Positions 8,030 through 15,566 of a stretch of 47,217 bases of DNA are shown in pieces (the first letter of the stretch is position 1; every line of letters starts with the position of its first letter). Position numbers and translations under genes: made by a program. A model generated the notes under the pieces. That model saw only the letters and a program-made list of their open reading frames with translations. It made no database searches and had not been told where the DNA came from. Source of the DNA: Candidatus Gastranaerophilales bacterium (lineage in GTDB: Bacteria; Cyanobacteriota; Vampirovibrionia; Gastranaerophilales; Gastranaerophilaceae); NCBI GenBank assembly GCA_944325665.1, contig CALVAY010000014.1, positions 1 through 47,217 of the forward strand, in the 5' to 3' direction.

Positions 8030-9933
8030 TATCCGTTAACCCCCATTTTAAAGTAAAATATAACAATAATAATTGCCAAAATAACAATTGTAAAAATTGC
8101 GCCGAAAATTCTTGAGCTTATTTTTCCGGTTTTATTTGCACATAAAATGTAAGATAAAATTCTTGTAATTAAACTTGGAATTAAATATAGAAATTCAAGT
8201 ACATATTTTTCAAATATATTAAAAACCTTGCCAAGAAATTCGGGTAAGGTTTTATATTTGAATTCGATAAAAGCTTCTGCTCCAAAGTGATTGGCGCAAA
8301 TTTTTCTTAGAGTTATATTTTTAACAGAGCTTAACTCTTTTGTGAAATATACCCTGTAAGCTAAAATATAGCCTGTCATGGCAGCAATAAAGCCAATAAT
8401 ATTAATCAGAGGAACACTGCTTTTTGTTAAATCCTGAGAAGACATTGTTATAAGTATTCCCGAGTAATTTTTTAAAATGTAGCCGATTAAAATACAAAGC
8501 AAGCTTAAAAGCACAAGAGAAAAAGTCATCAATTTACTTTGTTTTTGAACTTCATACGTTCCTCGATATTCTCCTTCAAAAATTCTAAAGTAAACCCTAA
8601 AAGTATAAAAAGCGCATAAAAGAGTTAAAACAAAGGAGAAAATCAGGAAGGCAAAATTTCCTTGATTAAACATGTAATTTTCAAAGGAAATTCTTGCCCA
8701 AAGCCCGCTGAATAAAAATCCGCACAGACTTATTGAGCCGATTAAATAAAAAATCGCAACAGGTAAAAGTTTTTCTCTTAAACCGCCTAAAAATCTTATG
8801 TTTTCTTGTCCTCCGCTATAAAGGCTTAGCGCATTTAAACTGTATGCTATAAGCATAAGAGAGCTTGTTTGGCAAATGTAGTAATAAACTGCACAATCAA
8901 CAAGTCTAAAACCGAAAAGGCAAAGCGAAACGGATGTTTGCACAAGTGCAAAGGATGAAATTAAAGACTTGATAGAGTTTTCCTTTAGTGCAATAAAGGA
9001 CGCAATAAAAGCGGTTATTATGCCTGCAATTTTTATAATCTCAAAAGTAAAAGGTGCAAGATTTAAAATCGGATATAATCTGATAAGAAGATATAAGCCT
9101 TCTGCAAGAATTACCGGGCTTAAAAATATTGTAAAAAACGGATTTGGAGCATTTGCAGCACAAAAGGTTCTTGATATAAAAGGGAATTGAGAGCTTTTGA
9201 TTAAAGAAGCCAATACAAACATTAAACAAATAATTATAAAAAATACAGGGCTGATACTTGCAAAAGAATAAAGCCCAAGAGAGTTTATGTTGTTAAACCC
9301 TAGTGTCGGGATGTCTTGAGAATTTTGTGCCATCATTGAAAAACAAAGAAATGCAACCGACGCGGCAAGAATTACAACATCTGCCGATATATTAATTTGA
9401 AAAACTTTTTTCGAATCGCTTTGAGCCTTTGGTTTTTGGAAGTAAAAATTTGCAAAAAGGTATTGCAAGAGCGTTGTAAAGAATAAAAATGCCGAACTTT
9501 GAATAAGGTTTGAGCTTACAATAAAGCAGGTTGAGAAAAACTGAAATAAATTAAGATAAATATAAAATCTGCCAAATCCTTGCCTGTTCTGACAAAGGTA
9601 TCTGTACGAAAATAGATTTACAATAAAGAATAAAAAAGTAAGGGCTAATATAAAAATACAGCTTAAGTTGTCAAAATATATTCCAAAATATATAAGAATA
9701 TTATTTATCGCACAGATAAGATTATTATCCTCAAGACTAAATCCTTGGTAAGTTATGGTATATACAAGCAAAATTAAGGATAAGATAACGGTTAAAAAAT
9801 TTGCCCCAAGGCTTGAGAAGAAATAAAGTCTTGAAGTCCTTTTTTTGTAGAATAATTTTATTAAAATCAGGGCTATTGCACAAAAAAGAGGAATGCCCAA
9901 AAGTAAATAAGCGCAAGTTAAAATATCTATCAT
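8029..9933 (-). CDS. nuoL: NADH-quinone oxidoreductase subunit L-like subunit, divergent
   Basis: 634 residues with about 16 membrane segments and the C-terminal extension that distinguishes NuoL (lateral helix plus last TM). Recognisable landmarks are GIYFDNLSCIF, GFGRFYIYLNLFQFF (residues 119-133) and LIKSSQFPF with the family Lys at 246. Ungapped alignment from memory with E. coli NuoL puts Phe151 where the TM5 Glu (E144) should be, and Leu271 where the conserved TM8 His should be. The TM12 Lys appears as Arg in GLWARISF. Its start overlaps the nuoK stop (ATGA). Proton pumping by this subunit is therefore doubtful. Confidence 0.85.
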   Translation of the reverse strand: MIDILTCAYLLLGIPLFCAIALILIKLFYKKRTSRLYFFSSLGANFLTVILSLILLVYTITYQGFSLEDNNLICAINNILIYFGIYFDNLSCIFILALTFLFFIVNLFSYRYLCQNRQGFGRFYIYLNLFQFFSTCFIVSSNLIQSSAFLFFTTLLQYLFANFYFQKPKAQSDSKKVFQINISADVVILAASVAFLCFSMMAQNSQDIPTLGFNNINSLGLYSFASISPVFFIIICLMFVLASLIKSSQFPFISRTFCAANAPNPFFTIFLSPVILAEGLYLLIRLYPILNLAPFTFEIIKIAGIITAFIASFIALKENSIKSLISSFALVQTSVSLCLFGFRLVDCAVYYYICQTSSLMLIAYSLNALSLYSGGQENIRFLGGLREKLLPVAIFYLIGSISLCGFLFSGLWARISFENYMFNQGNFAFLIFSFVLTLLCAFYTFRVYFRIFEGEYRGTYEVQKQSKLMTFSLVLLSLLCILIGYILKNYSGILITMSSQDLTKSSVPLINIIGFIAAMTGYILAYRVYFTKELSSVKNITLRKICANHFGAEAFIEFKYKTLPEFLGKVFNIFEKYVLEFLYLIPSLITRILSYILCANKTGKISSRIFGAIFTIVILAIIIVIFYFKMGVNG

Positions 9934-10232
9934 TTTTCCCCTTTCGCAATTTTTTCAATCTCTGAAATGTCGCTTGTATTGAATTTTTTTGTAAGTTTTA
10001 TTGTTAAAAACATACCCGCCATTATAAAAAACGGTGCAATAATTGCAAAAGTAATTGATAAAATTTCGCCCGTCGGGTTTTTCCAGCAATTTAGCGCTAA
10101 AAGTGAAGAAGAGTAAGCTAAAAGCACTCCAAAGAAAATTTTAAAAATATTCTTAGATAAAATGGTGATAAAAATCCCAAAACAGAATAAAATTAACCCT
10201 AAAAGCATAATTTTAAAAGCAATAACGCTCAT
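9930..10232 (-). CDS. nuoK: NADH-quinone oxidoreductase subunit K-like subunit, divergent
   Basis: The ATG at 10232 gives exactly 100 residues, the standard NuoK length. It is preceded by TTGGAG and overlaps the nuoJ stop as ATGA, so the longer TTG-started reading from 10244 is rejected. Three membrane helices are visible. NuoK normally carries two buried glutamates (E36, E72 in E. coli) in the E-channel. By ungapped alignment these are Leu37 (FFGVLLAYSSS) and Phe69 (FAIIAPFFIMAG). The NPTGEIL segment also faintly resembles MrpC, a paralogue, but length and order favour NuoK. Confidence 0.82.
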   Translation of the reverse strand: MSVIAFKIMLLGLILFCFGIFITILSKNIFKIFFGVLLAYSSSLLALNCWKNPTGEILSITFAIIAPFFIMAGMFLTIKLTKKFNTSDISEIEKIAKGEK

Positions 10233-10717
10233 TTTTTTCTCCAAAAAGCTATTGTGTAAAAGCCGCTTAAGACGATAATTAAAACAATGGTTAATAAAAT
10301 AAGTACTAAATCAAGCGAGGAAGCAAACTCAAAAAAGAAGTTTTTGAGATAATCAAAATTGGTTTTCTGAGATAAAATTTGATTTGCTAAAAACGGTGCA
10401 ATAAGAAGAATAAAAATGCTTAAAATAAAAGGAGCTATAAGCGTTTTTATGTCTTTGTTTATAGGGTTTTTCATCTCGACGTTAAAATCGTTGCCTAAAA
10501 ATATTACTAAAAGCCCGAAACCCAAAGCAAAAAATACAATTTGTATGACAAACATAACGGGCGATTTTAAAAGCAGATAAATACCGCCAATACTCATAAA
10601 TGCTGCTATTGCACCTAAAAAATAATATCTTGCACTTTTTGACACCAACACAACAAGCGAAGAGATAAAGGTCATAAAAGCAAGAAGATAAAAAGCAAGG
10701 TTTGCAATTTTTTCCAT
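10229..10717 (-). CDS. nuoJ: NADH-quinone oxidoreductase subunit J-like subunit
   Basis: 162 residues with five membrane helices, a normal NuoJ architecture. It is the first gene of the nuoJKLMN run, with GAGGAG before the ATG. The TM3 region, normally ALEIIVYAGAIMVLFVF with a pi-bulge and a conserved Glu, reads VIQIVFFALGFGLLVIF. So the Glu is Gln59, and the YAGA bulge motif is FALG. Identification relies on length, topology, matching flanks (FLGNDF for the MMLN region) and the downstream nuoKLMN genes. Confidence 0.8.
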   Translation of the reverse strand: MEKIANLAFYLLAFMTFISSLVVLVSKSARYYFLGAIAAFMSIGGIYLLLKSPVMFVIQIVFFALGFGLLVIFLGNDFNVEMKNPINKDIKTLIAPFILSIFILLIAPFLANQILSQKTNFDYLKNFFFEFASSLDLVLILLTIVLIIVLSGFYTIAFWRKK

Positions 10718-10799
10718 AAATACTCCTCAAGATAATAATAAAATAAAACCTCAACCAAGGGCAATGCACAAAAACTTTTTTGTTAAAAAACTTTATTTT

Positions 10800-10828
10800 T
10801 TGCGGCATTTTTACTTTGTTGTTATAAT
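10800..10828 (+). promoter_or_regulatory. Probable sigma70-type promoter of proS-gatD
   Basis: TTGCGG, a 17-base spacer and TATAAT, about 60 bases before the proS start. It lies in the divergent region shared with nuoJ. Confidence 0.5.
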
Positions 10829-10894
10829 GCTTATATCTAAAATTATTTTTTGAGTATATTAGACACAAGAGCACTTTGGAGGCTATTAAATATC

Positions 10895-12607
10895 ATGAAA
10901 ATGTCAAAACTTTTTGTTCAAACCCTAAGAGAATTCCCGAATGACGCAGAGGCTATAAGCCACAAGTTATTGGTGAGAGCAGGATATATTAAAAAACTTA
11001 CATCGGGGATATACAGTTATCTTCCCCTGATGCAAAGGGTTATAGCAAAAGTTTCAAAAATTATAAGAGAAGAGATGAATGCAGCAGGCGCTCAAGAACT
11101 TTTGATGCCTTTTGTTCAGCCTTCTGAAGTTTGGGAAAAATCAGGCAGATGGGAAGTTTACGGAAAAGAGCTTGCAAGATTTTCCGACAGGCATGGAAAT
11201 AAAATGTGCCTTGCGCCTACACATGAAGAAGTTATAACCTCTGTTGTGAGCGGTACTTTTACTTCATATAAGCAATTACCCGTTAATTTATACCAAATTC
11301 AAACAAAATTCAGAGATGAAATTCGCCCCCGTTTTGGTCTTTTAAGAGGTCGTGAATTTATTATGAAAGATGCATACAGTTTTCATACCAGCCAAGAATC
11401 TCTTGATGAAGAGTATGAAAATATGGCAAGAGCCTATAAAAGAATTTTTGAGCGTTGCGGTCTTGAAACAAAGATGGTTCAGTCCGATTCAGGTGCAATT
11501 GGCGGAAGTGTAAGCCATGAATTTATGGTTTTAACTTCAACACAAACAGGCGAAAACGATGTATTTTACTGCGAAGAGTGCGATTACAGCGCAAACTCTA
11601 ACCATGCGGTTTCAATTTTAAATGTTGAAGAAACGGACGGAGCTAAGTTTGGTTACAGTGAAGAAAAACTTGTTGATACTCCAAATGTTAAGACAATCGA
11701 GGATTTGGCAAAATTCTTAAAGATAGATTCAAATTGTATTTTAAAAGCAGTTCTTTATGTTGCCGATTCAAAGCCGGTTTTGGTTATGATTAGAGGAGAT
11801 AGAGAAGTTGAAGAAACTAAACTTCTAAACGCGGTTGGTGCACTTGAAATACGCCCCGCAACTTCTGATGAAGCTTATGAGTTTTTGGGCTGCGAAGCCG
11901 GATATTTAAGCTTCTTGGGGATAGATAAAAATAAAGTTAAAGTTATTTTTGATAAATCTGCAAAAGGTATGAAAAATTTTGTCGTAGGCCCAAATGAGCC
12001 CAATAAACACCTTGTCGGATATAACTTTAAAGAAGAATATGATTTTATTGATGTTGCACTTGTAAAAGAGGGCGACCTTTGCCCGCGCTGCAAAAAGCCT
12101 CTTAAAGTTACAAGAGGTATAGAAGTCGGCAATATATTCCAGCTTGGAACAAAATATTCTAAACCGATGAATGCAACTTATACAGATGAAAACGGTCAGG
12201 ATAAACCGTTTATTATGGGCTGCTACGGTATCGGTGTTACAAGAACTGCTGCCGCAGCGATAGAAAGATACCATGATGACTTTGGTATAGTTTGGCCAAA
12301 AGAAATTGCGCCTTATCATGTTGATGTTGTTCCCGTTAATACGGAAGATAAAGAGCAAATGGAAGTAGCTCTTAAAATATATAACAAGCTGTTAGATGAA
12401 GGCATTGAAGTTGTAATCGACGACAGGTCAGATAGAGCAGGTGTGAAATTTAAGGATTCTGAGTTAATTGGTTTCCCATACAGAATTACGGTGGGAAAGA
12501 CAATAAGCGAAGGACTTGTTGAATTTAAAGACAGAAAAACAGGCGAAGTTGAAAAACTTGGCTATGATGAGGTAGTTGAAAAATGCAAAGAGCTGCTCTT
12601 AAATTAA
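10895..12607 (+). CDS. proS: Prolyl-tRNA synthetase
   Basis: 570 residues from the ATG at 10895, which has TTTGGAGG 12 bases upstream; the in-frame ATG at 10850 adds 15 unrelated residues. It charges tRNA-Pro in the cytoplasm. Class II synthetase motifs are present: motif 2 with KFRDEIRPRFGLLRGREF, and motif 3 with GCYGIGVTRT near residue 440. The bacterial-type editing insertion (INS, YbaK-like) lies at about residues 220-390 and the anticodon-binding domain occupies the C-terminus. The length equals the E. coli type. The end overlaps gatD by 25 bases. Confidence 0.96.
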   Translation: MKMSKLFVQTLREFPNDAEAISHKLLVRAGYIKKLTSGIYSYLPLMQRVIAKVSKIIREEMNAAGAQELLMPFVQPSEVWEKSGRWEVYGKELARFSDRHGNKMCLAPTHEEVITSVVSGTFTSYKQLPVNLYQIQTKFRDEIRPRFGLLRGREFIMKDAYSFHTSQESLDEEYENMARAYKRIFERCGLETKMVQSDSGAIGGSVSHEFMVLTSTQTGENDVFYCEECDYSANSNHAVSILNVEETDGAKFGYSEEKLVDTPNVKTIEDLAKFLKIDSNCILKAVLYVADSKPVLVMIRGDREVEETKLLNAVGALEIRPATSDEAYEFLGCEAGYLSFLGIDKNKVKVIFDKSAKGMKNFVVGPNEPNKHLVGYNFKEEYDFIDVALVKEGDLCPRCKKPLKVTRGIEVGNIFQLGTKYSKPMNATYTDENGQDKPFIMGCYGIGVTRTAAAAIERYHDDFGIVWPKEIAPYHVDVVPVNTEDKEQMEVALKIYNKLLDEGIEVVIDDRSDRAGVKFKDSELIGFPYRITVGKTISEGLVEFKDRKTGEVEKLGYDEVVEKCKELLLN

Positions 12608-13323
12608 GTATAGCTCATCTTTACCCTGATTTGCTTAATATATATGGCGATATGGGTAATATTATGGCACTTAAAATGCGATGCGCCTGGCGTGATATCG
12701 AGGTTGAAGTGCATAATATTACAACAGGGCAAATTATAAATCAGGCTGATTACGACCTGTTTTTTGCAGGCGGAGGACAAGATACCCAGCAGGTGATTGC
12801 TGCAAACGAGCTTATGAGAAACGGCGTTGAGTTAAATAAAGCTGCTAATCTAAATAAGCCAATGCTTGCAATTTGCGGCTCTTATCAACTTTTTGGAAAT
12901 TATTACTTAACTTCCGACAATCAAAGATTAAGGGGAATATCTATTTTAGATGTGCACACCCAAGCGGGCGAAAAAAGGTTTATAGGTAATGTTACCGCCA
13001 CTTGCCCGTTTTTGCCGATTAGAACCATTGTCGGTTTTGAAAACCATAGCGGACAGACATTTTTGGGCGACAATGTCGAAGCTTTTATGAAGGTAAAAGT
13101 CGGCAACGGTAATAATGGAGCCGATAAAACAGAAGGTGCAAGATATAAAAATGTTTTTGGAACATATCTGCACGGGCCTCTTTTGCCTAAAAACCCCCAT
13201 TTTTGCGACTATTTGATACAACTTGCGCTAAATGTAAAATATGACTGCAATATTCCAATGTTCCCGCTGAATGATGAGCTTGAATATTTTGCTCATGAAG
13301 CAAGAATCTGTGCAAAATACTAG
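12583..13323 (+). CDS. gatD: Lipid II isoglutaminyl synthase, glutaminase subunit (GatD-like)
   Basis: 246 residues of the CobB/CobQ-like class I glutamine amidotransferase group. Visible parts are the N-terminal LYPDLLNIYGDMGNI, FAGGGQDTQQ, the nucleophile elbow LAICGSYQLFG (Cys about residue 101), IVGFENHSGQT, and the catalytic His in GTYLHGPLLPKNP. These match GatD, which supplies ammonia to MurT for amidation of D-Glu in lipid II. MurT, normally adjacent, is not in the window. The start lies inside proS, implying coupled translation. An unrelated CobQ-like role is less likely given the motif match. Confidence 0.82.
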   Translation: MQRAALKLSIAHLYPDLLNIYGDMGNIMALKMRCAWRDIEVEVHNITTGQIINQADYDLFFAGGGQDTQQVIAANELMRNGVELNKAANLNKPMLAICGSYQLFGNYYLTSDNQRLRGISILDVHTQAGEKRFIGNVTATCPFLPIRTIVGFENHSGQTFLGDNVEAFMKVKVGNGNNGADKTEGARYKNVFGTYLHGPLLPKNPHFCDYLIQLALNVKYDCNIPMFPLNDELEYFAHEARICAKY

Positions 13324-13468
13324 ATATAACTGCTTTTACTGTTTTGTTAAGAAATGTTAACCAAACTATAACAAATTAGCAATTTATAAAAACAAAAATA
13401 CTTTATTAGAATGTAAGGTTAGTTTTAGATATTACTGAAAGGTTAAAGTTTAAGGTTAGGAGGCAAGC

Positions 13469-14029
13469 ATGACTTGGGCGTTTCTATCGCTAAGGAAAAT
13501 GCAGTTAAAGCAAAGGCTTAGTGTTTATCAAAACAGATTAATTCAAATCAGCCAAAAGATTATGGATATGCAGGAAATGGCATCAGCTGTGGCAGATGGT
13601 AAGATTACTTACCAAGAGGCAACTTCAGGGCCTTCATCTGTCTTTGGAACTCAGTTGAATTTTCTTGGACAATCATCAAACATTGCTTATCAGTCTGCTC
13701 AAGTTAAAACCAATGCCTACCTTCAACAAATGCAAGCCATAAACCAAGCTACCGGCGGTCAATATCAATATGCACTCGACCCGAATGCAAACTTAGCTTA
13801 TATGCAAAATGGTCAAATACAACCATATCTTGTATTTAATGAAATATATAAAGAAGAATTGAAGGCGTTTGCTGATCAATATGCTCAAGAATTAAACCGT
13901 CAAGAGCAAGATTTGGAACAAGAAAAGCTTACTATTGAAACACAAATAAAAGCAATTCAAGCTGAATACGAATCAGTAAACGAACAAGAAAGTCAAAATA
14001 TCCAAAATGACGCAATAAAGCTATCATAA
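13469..14029 (+). CDS. Hypothetical coiled-coil protein
   Basis: 186 residues, not recognised. The N-terminus TWAFLSLRKMQLKQRLSVY is basic and amphipathic, the middle is rich in Gln, Asn and Tyr, and residues about 130-180 form a strongly acidic predicted coiled coil (QELNRQEQDLEQEKLTIETQ). There is no Sec signal. TAGGAGG is placed eight bases before the ATG, an exceptionally strong ribosome-binding site, and a terminator follows, so it is a well-expressed single-gene unit. A structural or secretion-related role is conceivable but nothing in the sequence proves it. Confidence 0.65.
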   Translation: MTWAFLSLRKMQLKQRLSVYQNRLIQISQKIMDMQEMASAVADGKITYQEATSGPSSVFGTQLNFLGQSSNIAYQSAQVKTNAYLQQMQAINQATGGQYQYALDPNANLAYMQNGQIQPYLVFNEIYKEELKAFADQYAQELNRQEQDLEQEKLTIETQIKAIQAEYESVNEQESQNIQNDAIKLS

Positions 14030-14055
14030 CTTCCTAAACTATAATCTAAAACTAC

Positions 14056-14084
14056 AAAAGCCGGTCTAAAAAACCGGCCTTTTT
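14056..14084 (+). terminator. Rho-independent terminator
   Basis: GCCGGT / ACCGGC stem with CTAAAAA loop followed by CTTTTT, 27 bases after the stop codon of the coiled-coil gene. Confidence 0.85.
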
Positions 14085-14219
14085 ATTTGGCATAAAAATA
14101 TTTAAAATTTTTGTTTTCAAAAAAAAGTTTGTATGTTAATATATGTTTAAGAAAATAAATATTTTGTAATATAATTAAAATATATTAATTTTAGCAATAA
14201 GGAAGAAAAGGACAACAAA

Positions 14220-14966
14220 ATGACCGAAGAGCTCCAAAATGAAAACAGCGATTCAAAACAAAGAGTGCTTGTAGTTGATGATGAAGCAAGTATAAGAAGA
14301 ATCTTGGAAACAAGGTTGAAAATGGCAGGCTATGACGTAGTTACGGCTGAAGACGGCGAAGAAGCAGTGGATGTTTATAACAAAACTGCACCCGATCTTG
14401 TAATTTTAGACGTTATGATGCCAAAAATGGATGGTTATGGAGTTACTCGCGAAATAAGAAGAACTTCCGATGTGCCAATAATTATTTTAACAGCTTTGGG
14501 TGATGTTTCAGAAAGAATAACAGGTCTTGAACTTGGTGCTGATGACTATGTTATTAAACCTTTTAGCCCAAAAGAGCTTGAAGCCAGAGTAAAAGCGGTT
14601 CTTAGAAGAACAAACACTAAAGAAGTTGCTGCGCCAACAGGAAAAACTGCTAAAAACGTTATTACAACAGGTCAAATTAAAATCGATACAGCTCGTCGTC
14701 AGGTTTATCGCAAAAATGAAAGAATCAGACTGACAGGTATGGAATTTTCTTTACTTGAACTTCTTGTAAATAACTCAGGTCAGGCTTATTCAAGAAATGA
14801 AATATTGCAACACGTTTGGGCTTATCCGCCGGATCACAGAATTGACACACGTGTGGTTGATGTTCATATTTCTCGTTTGCGCTCTAAATTGGAAGCAGAC
14901 CCTGCAAACCCCGAATTAATTCTTACTGCCCGCGGAATCGGTTATATGTTCCAAAGAATTAACTAG
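14220..14966 (+). CDS. rpaB: OmpR/PhoB-family response regulator, RpaB ortholog
   Basis: 248 residues. The receiver domain (about residues 15-130) carries the acidic pair D20/D21, phospho-acceptor D64 in LVILDVMMPKMDGYG, T91 and K113. The winged-helix DNA-binding domain follows (residues about 150-247). Long stretches such as SDVPIIILTALGD, ERITGLELGADDYV, RIRLTGMEFSLLELLV and DTRVVDVHISRLR match cyanobacterial RpaB almost word for word, far beyond general OmpR similarity. In cyanobacteria RpaB is an essential regulator that binds HLR1 sites and works with kinase NblS/Hik33. No kinase gene is adjacent here. AAAAGGA precedes the ATG. Confidence 0.9.
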   Translation: MTEELQNENSDSKQRVLVVDDEASIRRILETRLKMAGYDVVTAEDGEEAVDVYNKTAPDLVILDVMMPKMDGYGVTREIRRTSDVPIIILTALGDVSERITGLELGADDYVIKPFSPKELEARVKAVLRRTNTKEVAAPTGKTAKNVITTGQIKIDTARRQVYRKNERIRLTGMEFSLLELLVNNSGQAYSRNEILQHVWAYPPDHRIDTRVVDVHISRLRSKLEADPANPELILTARGIGYMFQRIN

Positions 14967-14975
14967 GAAGCAAAA

Positions 14976-15566
14976 TTGAGTATAGATTTAAAAATAAGAA
15001 ATAACTCCGCCTGCAAGAAAATCCTTGTGGTCGGAGTTTTTCATGGGGATGAGCCACAGGGTGAGTTTTTTATAAATGAATTTTTAAAACTGCCGAAAAG
15101 GTGCCCTAAAAACTCGCTTTACTTTGTTGCTCGCCTGAATAGTTCAAATACAAGAAAAAATAAAAACGGAGTAGATTTAAACAGAAATTTCCCGACAAAA
15201 AATTGGATTTTGGGTGAAAATGACGAATATTTTGGCGGCACACATCCCAAAAGCGAAGAAGAGACGAAGTTTCTGGTTGATTTAATCGAAGATAATAAAT
15301 TTGATGCGATAATTACAATCCATGCACCTTATAAAATTGTAAATTTTGACGGGCCTGCAAATGAGTTAGCACAAAAAATATCTCAAATTGTAGGTTATCC
15401 CGTGCAAGAGGATATTGGCTATCCGACCCCGGGAAGCTTTGGCACATATTGCGGAGTAGAAAGACAAATACCGACAATTACAATTGAAATTGACGAAAAC
15501 AAAACGCCCGAAGAACTTCTTGAGCGTTTTGTTGAGCTGTTTTATTTTCTTGAAGAAGAATATTAA
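14976..15566 (+). CDS. M14-family carboxypeptidase/desuccinylase-like metallohydrolase
   Basis: 196 residues. Zinc ligands typical of the M14 fold are seen: H and E in VFHGDEPQGE (residues 20-29) and the later H in TIHAPY (about 114). DLNRNFP (about 68) supplies the substrate Arg, and a C-terminal Glu in TITIEIDEN is the likely catalytic base. The short length and lack of a signal peptide resemble MpaA-type murein tripeptide amidases or succinylglutamate desuccinylase-like proteins. The start is TTG at 14976 with AGGAAG upstream, ten bases after rpaB, so it is likely co-transcribed. Its end overlaps the convergent dehydrogenase by four bases. Confidence 0.75.
   Translation: MSIDLKIRNNSACKKILVVGVFHGDEPQGEFFINEFLKLPKRCPKNSLYFVARLNSSNTRKNKNGVDLNRNFPTKNWILGENDEYFGGTHPKSEEETKFLVDLIEDNKFDAIITIHAPYKIVNFDGPANELAQKISQIVGYPVQEDIGYPTPGSFGTYCGVERQIPTITIEIDENKTPEELLERFVELFYFLEEEY

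Noticed and set aside
10482-10874. A 130-codon minus-strand frame overlapping nuoJ
   Set aside because: Out of frame with nuoJ; Cys/Tyr/Phe-rich shadow composition.
11906-12358. A 150-codon minus-strand open frame inside proS
   Set aside because: Shadow of the proS coding strand; Phe/Ile/Asn-rich with no domain.
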